Assembly (NCBI GenBank): GCA_029027265.1
Contig: CP093061.1
Span: 1-64,000, forward strand
DNA length: 64,000 nt
Direction: 5' to 3'
Source of the DNA: Sulfurospirillum_A sp029027265
GTDB lineage: Bacteria > Campylobacterota > Campylobacteria > Campylobacterales > Sulfurospirillaceae
Translations under genes and position numbers: made by a program
In this document: piece by piece, positions 8,354-17,875 of the stretch
How the letters are laid out: the number at the start of each line of letters is the position of its first letter
How positions within the stretch are numbered: position 1 is the first letter of the stretch
Notes under the pieces: model-generated
Database searches by the model: none
Told to the model about the DNA's origin: nothing
The model's input: the letters and a program-made list of their open reading frames with translations, nothing else

Positions 8354-9322
8354 ATGTTTAAAAAAATATCGCTTGTGATTGTAGCATTATTTAGTACATT
8401 TATCTTTGCTAGTGACGCCACAGACACTCTAAACTTAGCAAAAATGTATGAAAAAAATGGTGACATACAAAAGGCAATGCAACTGTACAAAAAAGCAGCT
8501 CTTATGCTAATAAATACTAAAGAGGATTATATCAAGAATAGTAATCTAACTACTTTTGGAAACAACTCTATAAAAAGTTATGGCAATAAAGAGACCGATG
8601 AAACAGTAAAACAAATCATATACTCAGCCTTTGACATAGAAGCATACCGAATGAACTATCTACTTCCAGTCACATATGACAATAAAGACCATGCCCAACG
8701 AAAAAATATTGAGACCAAGTTTCAAATAAGTTTTAAAAAGAGCTTATTTAAAAATATTTTTGGAGTAGATGATAAACTCTTTCTGGCATACACACAGACA
8801 TCTTGGTGGCAAACAACAGCACCTTCAGGGCCTTTTAGAGAAACAAACTATGAACCTGAAATATTTTTAAATATACCATTTAAAAGTAATCAAAGTGTCT
8901 TAAAATCTTACAGAGTTGGGCTTGTTCACCAATCAAATGGAAAACTTGCCCAATCACGTTCTTGGAATAGAGCATATTTGAGTGGAAAGTTTTTATATAG
9001 TGGGGTACTATTTGAACCAAGAGTTTGGTACAGATTTAAAGAAAATGAAAAAACAAATCCAAATAACACAAGTGGCGATGACAATCCAGATATATTAGAT
9101 TATCTTGGATATGGCGATTTAACTATATCTTATCCTTACAAAAAAAATCTGTTCTCCTCTGTAGTGAGAGAAAAATCAGTCCAACTTGACTGGACATTCC
9201 CTATATATGGATTAAAAAATGTATATGGCTACTTACAATACTTCAATGGCTATGGTGAAAGTTTAGTTGATTATGATGAAAAAGTAGAAAAAGTTGGTTT
9301 AGGTTTTGCAATAACTAGATAA
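8354..9322 (+). CDS. pldA: Outer membrane phospholipase A
   Basis: A 322-residue protein with a signal peptide (MFKKISLVIVALFSTFIFAS), a short N-terminal extension reminiscent of one TPR-like repeat (about residues 24-55) and a beta-barrel with the PldA catalytic motif HQSNG (H192, S194) followed by SWNR (N205). This matches the His-Ser-Asn triad of E. coli OmpLA with nearly the same spacing. It hydrolyses phospholipids that reach the outer leaflet of the outer membrane, active as a calcium-dependent dimer in studied members. It appears to stand alone, followed by a strong terminator. Confidence 0.9.
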   Translation: MFKKISLVIVALFSTFIFASDATDTLNLAKMYEKNGDIQKAMQLYKKAALMLINTKEDYIKNSNLTTFGNNSIKSYGNKETDETVKQIIYSAFDIEAYRMNYLLPVTYDNKDHAQRKNIETKFQISFKKSLFKNIFGVDDKLFLAYTQTSWWQTTAPSGPFRETNYEPEIFLNIPFKSNQSVLKSYRVGLVHQSNGKLAQSRSWNRAYLSGKFLYSGVLFEPRVWYRFKENEKTNPNNTSGDDNPDILDYLGYGDLTISYPYKKNLFSSVVREKSVQLDWTFPIYGLKNVYGYLQYFNGYGESLVDYDEKVEKVGLGFAITR

Positions 9323-9330
9323 GCATAAAA

Positions 9331-9363
9331 AAAGGGAAAAGGAGTTAAACTCCCTTTCCCTTT
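9331..9363. terminator. Bidirectional intrinsic terminator
   Basis: A 14-base inverted repeat with one mismatch (left arm 9331-9344, right arm 9350-9363) and a TTAAA loop. Adjacent A and T runs let it serve both pldA from the left and the RRM gene from the right. Confidence 0.8.
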
Positions 9364-9390
9364 ATGTTATTAGTTACTTATATATTTATA

Positions 9391-9663
9391 TTAGTATCTT
9401 GATTCACGTCTAGGACGCTCTTCTCTAGGTCTAGCTTCATTAACTCTTAGAGTTCTTCCGTCTATCTCTTTTTCATTTAGTGCTTCGATAGCTGCTGTTG
9501 CTGCTGTATCATCGTTCATTTCTACAAAACCAAAACCTTTTGATCTTCCAGTTTCTCTGTCGTTTATAACTCTTGCACTAGCAACTTCGCCGAATTCTGA
9601 AAATAGCTCAATTAATCTGCTATCGTCTGTTTGGTAAGAAACATTACCTACGTAAATATTCAT
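9391..9663 (-). CDS. RRM-domain RNA-binding protein
   Basis: A 90-residue protein that is essentially one RNA recognition motif: RNP2 is IYVGNV at residues 3-8 and RNP1 is KGFGFVEM near residue 45. It ends in a basic Arg/Glu-rich tail (ARPREERPRRESRY). Small single-RRM proteins of this kind are found in cyanobacteria and many Campylobacterota and bind RNA, often as cold- or stress-related chaperones. The gene is monocistronic, with ATTTAAGGAGAAAG upstream and the shared terminator downstream. Confidence 0.93.
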   Translation of the reverse strand: MNIYVGNVSYQTDDSRLIELFSEFGEVASARVINDRETGRSKGFGFVEMNDDTAATAAIEALNEKEIDGRTLRVNEARPREERPRRESRY

Positions 9664-9859
9664 TTACTTTCTCCTTAAATTTTCAAAACCAATGATAATT
9701 GCAACAAAAAATGCTTTAACGACACAAAGGAATTTCTAAGTAACTATTATAGCATAAAACTTTTCTAAATTAACACTTTTTTTTAAATTTTCTTTAAATA
9801 AGCACCTATTTAGGAAATATTTTTCACAAAATACCCTATAATGACATCAAAGGAACAAG

Positions 9860-10789
9860 ATGTTTGAGCTTATGACAACACTAGGATTAAAAATTATGCC
9901 ACTTTATGTGACCATAATACTTGGTTATATTATCGTTCGTTTTTTTCAAGCAAAACGTGAGGGTATGGCTTCCTTGCTCATCTATATCATAGGTCCTGTT
10001 GTTATATTTATGGCATCATACAAAGTTCAACTCAACCTCGCAGTTGCTACTCTTCCTGTACTATTGTTCATATTGAGCAGTTCTTTGGCACTTATTTCTC
10101 TTCAAATTAGTAAAAATATTTTCCATGACAATACTAAAAATATCTTAGCTTTTTCAGCAGGAACAGGAAATACAAGCTACTTTGGTATTCCACTTGCTAT
10201 TATGCTTTTGAGCGAAGATTTAGCGAATATCTATATATTTACCGTTCTTGCTTCTTTACTTTATGAAAGCACTGTTGGTTTTTTTGTTGTGGCAAAAGGT
10301 CACTATAGCATTAAACAAAGCCTTATTAAAATCGTCAAATTACCGTCCATATATGCTCTCATACTTGGGCTTACATGTAACATCACAAAGGTTGAGTTTA
10401 GTAACGACCTAATTAACTATCTTGAGTATTTTAAAGGTGCTTATGCAATTCTTGGAATGATGATGATAGGCATGGGACTTAAAGGTTTAGCTCATGTTGG
10501 TATTGACAAACTTTTTATGAGCTTTGCATTTGGTATAAAATTTATTATTTATCCTTTAGTTGTACTTTTCATCATTTGGATAGATTCATCATTTTTAAAC
10601 TTTTTTACATCAGATTTATACAAAGTAATGTTTATATTTTCAATTGTACCAATGGCAGGCAATACTGTTGCTGTCGCATCTTTGCTCAATGTTCATCCTG
10701 AAAAAGCTTCACTAGCTGTCATTGTAAGTACTTTTATTTCTATATTTACAATTCCTCTTATGGTTGCCCTATTTTTAAATACTTTTTAA
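9860..10789 (+). CDS. AEC-family (auxin efflux carrier-like) permease
   Basis: A 309-residue membrane protein with about ten hydrophobic segments in two five-helix halves. The motifs ILGYIIVRFF at the start and PMAGNTVAVASLLNVHPEKASLAV near the end are those of the bacterial AEC/membrane-transport family, which contains malonate and other organic-acid carriers. AAGGAACAAG precedes the start. It converges with the aminotransferase gene and the two coding regions overlap by 32 bases, so one RNA could affect the other. The substrate is unknown. Confidence 0.85.
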   Translation: MFELMTTLGLKIMPLYVTIILGYIIVRFFQAKREGMASLLIYIIGPVVIFMASYKVQLNLAVATLPVLLFILSSSLALISLQISKNIFHDNTKNILAFSAGTGNTSYFGIPLAIMLLSEDLANIYIFTVLASLLYESTVGFFVVAKGHYSIKQSLIKIVKLPSIYALILGLTCNITKVEFSNDLINYLEYFKGAYAILGMMMIGMGLKGLAHVGIDKLFMSFAFGIKFIIYPLVVLFIIWIDSSFLNFFTSDLYKVMFIFSIVPMAGNTVAVASLLNVHPEKASLAVIVSTFISIFTIPLMVALFLNTF

Positions 10790-11879
10790 GTCTTTCTACA
10801 CCCTCATTCATGTGTTCTATCTCCCTAGTGTAGGCAAATCTGAGGTATTTTTTTGTACCATTTAGACCAAAATCAATACCTGGCGTAGTTGCTACATGTA
10901 TCTCTTTTAAAAGCTCTTCAGCAAACTTGAAACTATCATTTGTATACTTTGAAACATCTGCCCAAATATAAAAAGCACCTTCAGGTTTCGCATCTATTTC
11001 AAACATTTGACTTAGTTCGGCATAAAGATAATCACGTCTTTTTTTAAACTCCTCTTTTACCTCATCTAAATACTCTTTATCAAAGGCTTTAAGTGCTCCA
11101 TATTGAGACAAGGTTGGAGCAGATATAAAAAGATTTTGAGCTATCATTTCGGCTTCTTTTATTTTATTTTTTGGTACTATTATCCAACCTAGGCGACTTC
11201 CGGGCATACAGTAAAACTTTGAGAAACCATTTATAACAAAAGCTTTAGAACTGTATTCTAACGCACTATTTGCTTCACTTTCATAAGTCAAACCATGATA
11301 AAGTTCATCAGATATAAATGCTATGTTTTTGCTATCACAATACGCTATAAGCTCTTTTAGGTTTTCACTACTGTAAATATTGCCTGTTGGATTTGCTGGT
11401 GAGCTTATTTGTAGAGCATTAAGATCATGTGGTTTCAAATCCTTTACATGTAACTCATAATTATCATCTTTTCCTATAGGCATAAAAACGGGCTCAATAT
11501 CCAACAAATATGCAAAGTTTTTATAACAAGGATACGAAGGATCACTAAGTCCAAGTTTAGAAAATGCCTTCAAACTCAAACCATATGCTATTAAAAATGC
11601 CCCACTAGTTCCTGGTGTCAAAAAAATCTGATTTGTATTTACATGTACACCATATCTGTTCAAATAATCTTCTGCTATCAACTCTCTAAGCTCTAAAAGA
11701 CCGTGACTCTCAGTGTATGAGAATCTATTCTCATCAACTGCTACATGTAGTGCTTTTTTCACATTTTTTGAAGGAGGAAGATCTGGCTGTCCTATTTCAA
11801 AATGCACAGCATCATCATACTTTTTAGCTTCTCTTACTATGTCCATTACTATAAACGAACTCATTTTTTCACAACGCAT
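10758..11879 (-). CDS. PLP-dependent aminotransferase class I/II
   Basis: A 373-residue fold-type I aminotransferase. Visible active-site elements are PANPTG (N163), DELYHG (D191, Y194), the Schiff-base lysine K221 in INGFSKFYCMPGSRLGW, and the C-terminal carboxylate-binding Arg in KYLRFAYTRE. Overall it resembles the AspC/MalY-like general aminotransferases. The amino acid it acts on cannot be read from sequence. AGGGAG lies five bases before the ATG. It is transcribed alone, toward the AEC permease. Confidence 0.88.
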   Translation of the reverse strand: MRCEKMSSFIVMDIVREAKKYDDAVHFEIGQPDLPPSKNVKKALHVAVDENRFSYTESHGLLELRELIAEDYLNRYGVHVNTNQIFLTPGTSGAFLIAYGLSLKAFSKLGLSDPSYPCYKNFAYLLDIEPVFMPIGKDDNYELHVKDLKPHDLNALQISSPANPTGNIYSSENLKELIAYCDSKNIAFISDELYHGLTYESEANSALEYSSKAFVINGFSKFYCMPGSRLGWIIVPKNKIKEAEMIAQNLFISAPTLSQYGALKAFDKEYLDEVKEEFKKRRDYLYAELSQMFEIDAKPEGAFYIWADVSKYTNDSFKFAEELLKEIHVATTPGIDFGLNGTKKYLRFAYTREIEHMNEGVERLKKYLKIGQP

Positions 11880-12059
11880 AAAACTCCCTAATAAATAATG
11901 ATTTTAACATATTTTACACATCATTTCAAATGTGTAATATAACATATTTAAAAGAATGTCTTTTCATAAAAATTTTTAATTCAAAACAAATTCTAAATTA
12001 TTACCAAAATAATACTTTTTAAGATATACTATAATAAATATTAAACCAAGGAGGCTAAT

Positions 12060-14108
12060 TTGTTCTCAAATATGATGATTAAAACAAAGGTTTTAGGTCT
12101 TTTTATTATAGTTATGTTGCTAATGACAATCATTAGTGCTTATAGGGTAACCACTCAAAGTAAAGAAGTTTTCTTAAAAAATAGTTATGAAAATTTAAAA
12201 ACATCTCGGAACATTAAGAAAGAACAAATAGAGAGTTTCTTTAAGCAAAAAGCCATTGATATAGATGTTTTATCAAAAAGTAAAAATGTAAAAGAATTAG
12301 TAGCCGACCTTATCTTTGTTCACAGAATACTTGATGTAAAAGAAGATAAGCCGTATCCAGTTGAAGATATGATAACAGAAGAAAAAACCAAATCACATGA
12401 AGAATTTTTCCAAAACTATGCAAAACAATATGGTTATTATGATATTTCTATCATCTGTGCAAAACATGGTCATGTTATGTATACACAAGCAAAAAAGAGT
12501 GATTTCGGAGCTAATTTAAGTACAGGAAAATTAAAAAATAGTGTACTTGCAGAGGTGTGGAAAAAAACGAAAAAGAACAAAAGAACCACATTTGTAGATA
12601 TAAAACCCTATGCAGCAAAGAATAATGCTCCTACTATGTTTGTAGGTACTCCCATATATGTAGGAGACAAGATAAGAGCTATTTTAACGCTTCAAATAAA
12701 CGATAAAGCAATAAACAACTTGATGAGTTTTAGAGAGGGTTATGGCAAAACTCAAGAAGATTATTTGGTAGGAGCAGACCATCTTATGCGAAGTGATAGC
12801 TATCTTCAGCCAAAAAACCACTCAGTAAAATCATCATTTGCAAATCCTGAGAAAGGGAAACTAACTTCACCAGCTATTGATTTAGCATTAAATAAAAAAA
12901 CCAATGTAAAAATGATGATTAACTACACTGGAGAACAAGTTCTTACAGCATATTCACCCATAAAAGTAGGACAAGATTTTGAATGGGCAATACTCTCTGA
13001 AATAGCTGAACATGAAATAATGCAAGAGCCAAATAACTTTAGAAACTCCATGCTAATCTCTTCTGCTATTATATTTATTATCATAGTCTTGATAGCTCTG
13101 TTTGTAATAAACAAAGTACTTATACAACCTCTCAAAAATATAGAAAAAGATTTAGAAAACTTTGAAAAAAATAGAGATTTAAACAATAGACTAGATGAAA
13201 GTAGTAATGATGAAATAGGGAATATGGGGAAAAGTATAAATAAATTTATAGATAGTATCCAAGTCATCATAAAAGAGGCAAAACAAGGTGGATCAGAGAA
13301 CAGCAGTATAGCGGAAGAGCTGTCTCAAACATCACATAAAATAGGTAAAAAAGCTGAGGAAGAATCTGGCATAGTAGCGGGAGCAGCACAAAAAGGAAAA
13401 GAACTTCAAGATGTACTAAATAACTCTATTACAGAAGCAAAAGAGACAAAAAAAGAGATAACCCAAACAGGTGAAAAACTTGAACTTGCAAAAACGAAGA
13501 TAGCAAACCTCTCAAAGGGAGTATACGAAAGCTCTGTAGCAGAAGCAGAGATGGCAACAAAACTACAACAACTTAGCACAGATGCAGAACAAGTAAAAGA
13601 AGTATTAGTTGTTATATCTGACATTGCAGAGCAAACAAATCTTCTTGCGCTAAATGCTGCAATTGAAGCTGCAAGAGCTGGAGACCAAGGACGTGGCTTT
13701 GCAGTAGTTGCAGATGAAGTAAGAAAACTTGCAGAACGTACTCAAAAAAGCCTAGGAGAGATAAATGCAACTATAAATGTTATAGTTCAATCAATCTCAG
13801 ATACAACAGAACAAATAACACTCAATGTAAAAAAAGCAACTACTCTAGCAGAGACTTCAAGTGAAGTAGAGTCAGAGATAGACCAAAGCGTAAACAATAT
13901 GAAAGAAGCTATATCAGATATAGAAAATATCATAAATGGCTATGTGAAAAATGCAGATGCAACTAAAATTATAATAACAGAGATAGAAGAGATTAATCAG
14001 CTCTCTAGTGATAATGCAAGAAGTGTAGAAGAGATAGCAAGTGCATCTGACCATATGTCACAAATGTCTGTTAAACTTACAAATTTACTAGACCAATATA
14101 AATCATAG
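12060..14108 (+). CDS. Methyl-accepting chemotaxis protein
   Basis: A 682-residue chemoreceptor with a first membrane helix (about 8-28), a long periplasmic sensor of roughly 300 residues probably of the double-Cache type, a second helix (about 332-355), HAMP and the cytoplasmic signalling domain. The hairpin tip, EQTNLLALNAAIEAARAGD, is the universally conserved CheA/CheW contact. The start is a TTG with the perfect ribosome site AAGGAGG five bases upstream; ATGs at 12072 and 12075 are alternatives. It precedes a two-component system and TAXI transporter, so its ligand may be the same acid. Confidence 0.92.
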   Translation: MFSNMMIKTKVLGLFIIVMLLMTIISAYRVTTQSKEVFLKNSYENLKTSRNIKKEQIESFFKQKAIDIDVLSKSKNVKELVADLIFVHRILDVKEDKPYPVEDMITEEKTKSHEEFFQNYAKQYGYYDISIICAKHGHVMYTQAKKSDFGANLSTGKLKNSVLAEVWKKTKKNKRTTFVDIKPYAAKNNAPTMFVGTPIYVGDKIRAILTLQINDKAINNLMSFREGYGKTQEDYLVGADHLMRSDSYLQPKNHSVKSSFANPEKGKLTSPAIDLALNKKTNVKMMINYTGEQVLTAYSPIKVGQDFEWAILSEIAEHEIMQEPNNFRNSMLISSAIIFIIIVLIALFVINKVLIQPLKNIEKDLENFEKNRDLNNRLDESSNDEIGNMGKSINKFIDSIQVIIKEAKQGGSENSSIAEELSQTSHKIGKKAEEESGIVAGAAQKGKELQDVLNNSITEAKETKKEITQTGEKLELAKTKIANLSKGVYESSVAEAEMATKLQQLSTDAEQVKEVLVVISDIAEQTNLLALNAAIEAARAGDQGRGFAVVADEVRKLAERTQKSLGEINATINVIVQSISDTTEQITLNVKKATTLAETSSEVESEIDQSVNNMKEAISDIENIINGYVKNADATKIIITEIEEINQLSSDNARSVEEIASASDHMSQMSVKLTNLLDQYKS

Positions 14109-14118
14109 GCACTTACAA

Positions 14119-14150
14119 GTAGAGATAAATAAGCTTTTAATTATCTCTAC
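14119..14150. terminator. Hairpin after the chemoreceptor gene
   Basis: GTAGAGATAA (14119-14128) pairs with TTATCTCTAC (14141-14150) around a 12-base loop, just after the chemoreceptor stop. The following AAAAATT is not a strong T run on the plus strand, so it may only weaken read-through into the kinase gene. Confidence 0.45.
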
Positions 14151-14173
14151 AAAAATTAATAAAATGGACACTT

Positions 14174-15838
14174 GTGAGTAAAAAAATATATACGCTAAGT
14201 GATATAGAAAAAATACTAACTTATACACCTCCTGTTTTTTTTCTACTTTTGACAGCTATCTCTATTTTCGTAACATTTATAGTTATAGAACATCAACAAA
14301 ACAATAAAATAGCATTTATTTCTCAAGAACAAAAGTTTTTTTATCAAAAACAATTAGACGTATACATAGAAGATACTAACCAAAAAATCAAGATTAGTCT
14401 AAGTAAAGCTCAACAAGAGTTGCAAAAGAGTGTCCATCTACTCATAGGCGTATATACTACTACTAAGTATAAAGGTTTAATACCTCATCTTAAAGAGATA
14501 GAAGAGAAAGATAATATACTCTTTGTTATTTTTGATAAAGACTTAAAAATTTACCATGGGGAGAAGATAGCTAAAAATATAAAAAACCTTATATTTAATA
14601 AAAAGACAGATAAAAAATATCTGGATTTAACACTATTATATATCTCTTCTCAAGGTATAGATTCATCTTTTTCATGGAGAGATGATACCGATAAAACTAT
14701 ACAGCTGAGTTACTTTAGCAAGACAAAGGACGGGGAACTCTACATTGGTGCTTTTTCTTTAGTAGATAGCATAAGAAATTTAACACTAGATGAATATGTC
14801 CGATCCATTAATAATACGCCCAGCCATACAACAAGAGGATACTATTTTTGGATATATGATTATGCTAAAAGAAACTCATTTAACATAAGTAACAGAGAAA
14901 ACTGGGAAATAGCTACTTCTTTCAAAGATAACAATATCTATCGTAACCTAATAAAATATCAACTTCACATAGGAATAACTCCAAATCAAAAGGTAATTGA
15001 AGAAAATATAAAACTTATAAAAAATGAGTACAAAATAAAAACACGCTTTAGTTTTTTTGTTATTTTTCTTCTTTCACTACTGCTACTCACCTTTACCACT
15101 CTTTTTTCAAACTTTATCAAAAAAAGATTCTCTATCTATAATAACCAACTTGAGGATCTAGTCCAAGAAGAAATAGAGAAAAATGAAGAGAAACAAAAAC
15201 TGCTCATACAACAAAGTAGATTAGCTGCCATGGGAGAGATGATAGGCTCTATAGCTCACCAATGGAGGCAACCTCTTAACAATATCACTCTAATAGTGCA
15301 CTTCATAAAAGACAATATAAAAGAAAATACTTTTGATAGTTTTATTCAAAGAGCAAAAGAACAGATAGAGTATATGTCCCAAACTATAGATGATTTTAGA
15401 GATTTCCATAAACCATCAAAAAATAGTGAACCATTTGATATAAAAGAGGCAATCAAATCAGCAATTTCTATTCTGCATGTAGGACAAAATGTAACAATAA
15501 ATCTCAACGGAATACATCTATGCATAGACGGCTATAAAAATGAATTCCAACAAGCCATACTAAACATACTTTCTAATGCAAAAGATGCTATAGGACAAGA
15601 AGATGGCGTTATAGATATAGAGGTAAATGAGCAAAAAATAACAGTTCACAATAACGGAGGGGAAGTAAGTAAAGAGGTATTAGAGAAAATGTTTGAACCC
15701 TATTTTACAACAAAAAGTGATAAAAAAGGTACAGGAATTGGTCTATATATGACAAAAGCCATTATTGAAGATAGCATGGGCGGAGAAATTTATGCTACAA
15801 ACGAGAAGGATGGTATAACTTTTACCATCCTTTTATAA
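14174..15838 (+). CDS. Sensor histidine kinase
   Basis: A 554-residue membrane kinase: helix at about 17-40, extracytoplasmic sensor (about 45-285), second helix (about 292-314), short coiled coil, H-box with H362 in SIAHQWRQPLNN, then an ATPase domain with N box LSNAKDAI and G box GTGIGLYMTKAI. The HQWRQPL H-box is typical of Campylobacterota kinases. The start is GTG; the nearby ATG at 14164 is out of frame. It is followed by its response regulator gene and then the TAXI transporter, so it probably senses the transported acid. Confidence 0.92.
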   Translation: MSKKIYTLSDIEKILTYTPPVFFLLLTAISIFVTFIVIEHQQNNKIAFISQEQKFFYQKQLDVYIEDTNQKIKISLSKAQQELQKSVHLLIGVYTTTKYKGLIPHLKEIEEKDNILFVIFDKDLKIYHGEKIAKNIKNLIFNKKTDKKYLDLTLLYISSQGIDSSFSWRDDTDKTIQLSYFSKTKDGELYIGAFSLVDSIRNLTLDEYVRSINNTPSHTTRGYYFWIYDYAKRNSFNISNRENWEIATSFKDNNIYRNLIKYQLHIGITPNQKVIEENIKLIKNEYKIKTRFSFFVIFLLSLLLLTFTTLFSNFIKKRFSIYNNQLEDLVQEEIEKNEEKQKLLIQQSRLAAMGEMIGSIAHQWRQPLNNITLIVHFIKDNIKENTFDSFIQRAKEQIEYMSQTIDDFRDFHKPSKNSEPFDIKEAIKSAISILHVGQNVTINLNGIHLCIDGYKNEFQQAILNILSNAKDAIGQEDGVIDIEVNEQKITVHNNGGEVSKEVLEKMFEPYFTTKSDKKGTGIGLYMTKAIIEDSMGGEIYATNEKDGITFTILL

Positions 15839-15971
15839 TCTGTTCTAGAAACCATAAACAAATTTTAGCAAAAAGTTACACTTTGATATAAATATGTCAT
15901 TTAATGCTACTTTTAGGGCTTTTTTACACTATTTTGTCTATAATATATCTATACTTAAATTAGGAACAGTA

Positions 15972-16667
15972 ATGTTACAATTTTCTACAAGAGTACTTTT
16001 AGCAGAAGATGAGTCGGTAGCTCGTGAAATACTTGGTTTTTATCTTAATACAATTTTTGATGAAGTTATTGTAGTTAAAGATGGACTAGAGGGATTAAAT
16101 TTGTATAAAAAAGCCCTCAAAGAAAATAAAAATTTTGACTTAGTTTTAACAGATATTAAAATGCCAAATATGGATGGCATAGAGATGCTAGAAAACATAT
16201 ACAGCCTCAATAAAAACCAAAAATTCATCATAGTATCTGCTTATAAAGATGAAGAAATGTTACTTAAATCAATAAATTTAAAAGTCTTAGGATACTTCGT
16301 TAAACCCCTAAATGTAGACAACATAATGGAACTATTAACAAAAGCAAAAGATGAAGTCTTGGAAGACAAAAAAAATGCTAACGGCATAATCCCTATAAAT
16401 AAAATATATACATACCATATGCAATCAAAACTGCTTTATGAAAATGACAAATTAGTAAAACTATCAAAGAAAGAGACTTTAGCCTTGAATATTTTAATGC
16501 AAAATAGAGGACAAATAACTAAAATAGATACTTTTAAAAAAGTTATTTGGCAAGATAAAGATACACTTGATGCTACCTTTAGAACAGTTATAAAAAGACT
16601 CAAAGATAAAATTAAAACCAAAGATTTTATAACTTCCAGAAAAGGTCAAGGATATATAATAGAGTAA
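15972..16667 (+). CDS. OmpR-type response regulator
   Basis: A 231-residue regulator with a receiver domain (acidic pair E12-D13, phosphorylatable D61 in LVLTDIKMPN, and a conserved Lys before a Pro near residue 108) and a C-terminal winged helix of the OmpR type ending RKGQGYIIE. An in-frame ATG at 15894 would add 26 hydrophobic residues unlike any receiver domain. The ATG at 15972, with AGGAAC upstream, fits the family. It pairs with the kinase just upstream. Two or three TTGAAACT-like repeats with 11-bp spacing downstream of it, before the TAXI gene, are its likely target. Confidence 0.9.
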   Translation: MLQFSTRVLLAEDESVAREILGFYLNTIFDEVIVVKDGLEGLNLYKKALKENKNFDLVLTDIKMPNMDGIEMLENIYSLNKNQKFIIVSAYKDEEMLLKSINLKVLGYFVKPLNVDNIMELLTKAKDEVLEDKKNANGIIPINKIYTYHMQSKLLYENDKLVKLSKKETLALNILMQNRGQITKIDTFKKVIWQDKDTLDATFRTVIKRLKDKIKTKDFITSRKGQGYIIE

Positions 16668-16699
16668 AAAAGTAACATAATTAAAAAAAATTTAATTTT

Positions 16700-16730
16700 T
16701 CGAAAACTTAATTGAAACTTTTTTGAAACT
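16700..16730. promoter_or_regulatory. Direct repeats TTGAAACT, probable response-regulator site
   Basis: TTGAAACT occurs at 16712-16719 and 16723-16730, exactly 11 bases apart, with a weaker TCGAAAACT at 16700-16708. Direct half-sites one helical turn apart are the usual binding pattern of OmpR-type regulators, and the gene for one ends 45 bases before the second copy. The TAXI binding-protein gene starts 43 bases after the last repeat. Confidence 0.5.
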
Positions 16731-16772
16731 TTAAGTTATGATGACTTTATCCAAAAATTTAAAGGGGTCAAT

Positions 16773-17792
16773 ATGAAACAAACAAGTTTACTAAAAAAGG
16801 TTTTAGTTACTACAGCTCTTACTACAGCTCTTATCACAGGTGCAAATGCTGGTAAAAAAGAACAAAAATATATCATTGCAACTGCAAGTACAGGTGGAAC
16901 TTACTACCCTGTTGGAGTTGGTATAGCAACTATTGCAAGTCTAAAACTTGCAAAAAAACACAAAATGACATTCTCCGCTATCACAAGTGCGGGTAGTGGT
17001 GAAAATGTAGATATGATTGATAAAGGTGAAGTTGACTTTGCAATCCTGCAAGGTCTATTTGGTTCTATGGCTTGGCAAGGAAAAGCTAAGTACGAGGGAA
17101 AACCAAGAAAAAATCTTCGTTCTGTAAGTATGCTATGGCAAAATGTTGAACAATTTGTTGTTTACAACAAAGTAGCTACAACTGGTAACATCATGGATAT
17201 GAAAAACCTATATGGTAAAAAGTTTTCTATAGGAAAAAGAAATTCAGGTTCAAGAGTTTCGGGAGAAACAATACTTGGAGCCTTAGGTATTGATTACGCT
17301 AAAATGAATTTACAATTTTTAGGTTATGGACCAAGTGCAACTTCACTTCAAGATAGAAAGATAGATGGTATGAATATCCCATCAGGTCCTCCAACAAGCG
17401 CAATCACAAATGCTTATGCAACTATTGGTGCTGATAATATCAAACACTTACAGTTTAGTGATGCTGATGTTAAAAAAATTAGTTCTGCTTACCCAGTATG
17501 GACAAAATACGTTATCAAAGCAGGAACTTATCCAGGGCAAAAAGCGGACATCAATACTATTGCTCAACCAAACCTACTTGTTGTTACAAAAGATACGCCA
17601 ATCGAGACTGTATATCTTTTAACAAAAACCATGTACGAGAACCTACCATTTTTAAACACTGTTCATAAAGCAACTAAAGTTATGAATATAAAAAGTGCAA
17701 TAGCTGGTCTTCCTATGCCTCTTCATCCAGGTGCTGCAAAGTACTATAAAGAGCAAGGTATCGACATCCCTGATAGGCTTATAGCAAAATAA
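16773..17792 (+). CDS. TAXI-type TRAP transporter substrate-binding protein
   Basis: A 339-residue periplasmic protein with a clear signal peptide (residues 1-26, cleavage after ALITGANA) followed by the TAXI-family opening IIATASTGGTYYPVGVGIA. TAXI proteins deliver C4/C5 dicarboxylates, glutamate or related acids to a fused TRAP permease, encoded here by the next gene. AAAGGGG precedes the ATG. LUD and L-2-hydroxyglutarate oxidase genes follow in the same direction, suggesting a 2-hydroxyglutarate-like ligand, but that is inference. Confidence 0.92.
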   Translation: MKQTSLLKKVLVTTALTTALITGANAGKKEQKYIIATASTGGTYYPVGVGIATIASLKLAKKHKMTFSAITSAGSGENVDMIDKGEVDFAILQGLFGSMAWQGKAKYEGKPRKNLRSVSMLWQNVEQFVVYNKVATTGNIMDMKNLYGKKFSIGKRNSGSRVSGETILGALGIDYAKMNLQFLGYGPSATSLQDRKIDGMNIPSGPPTSAITNAYATIGADNIKHLQFSDADVKKISSAYPVWTKYVIKAGTYPGQKADINTIAQPNLLVVTKDTPIETVYLLTKTMYENLPFLNTVHKATKVMNIKSAIAGLPMPLHPGAAKYYKEQGIDIPDRLIAK

Positions 17793-17797
17793 AACTT

Positions 17798-17821
17798 AAC
17801 CATCCACTTTCGTGGATGGTT
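17798..17821. terminator. Perfect 10-bp hairpin between binding protein and permease
   Basis: AACCATCCAC (17798-17807), loop TTTC, GTGGATGGTT (17812-17821). It has only a short T run, so it probably acts as a partial terminator or mRNA-stabilising 3' end that keeps the binding protein in excess over the permease. Confidence 0.6.
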
Positions 17822-17875
17822 TATATCTGCTTTACATGTAAGGCAAATATAAACTACATGTAAAGGAAAAGTTTT

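Noticed and set aside
15894..15971. N-terminal extension of the first response regulator
   Set aside because: The extra 26 residues are hydrophobic and unlike receiver domains, and the internal ATG has a proper ribosome site.
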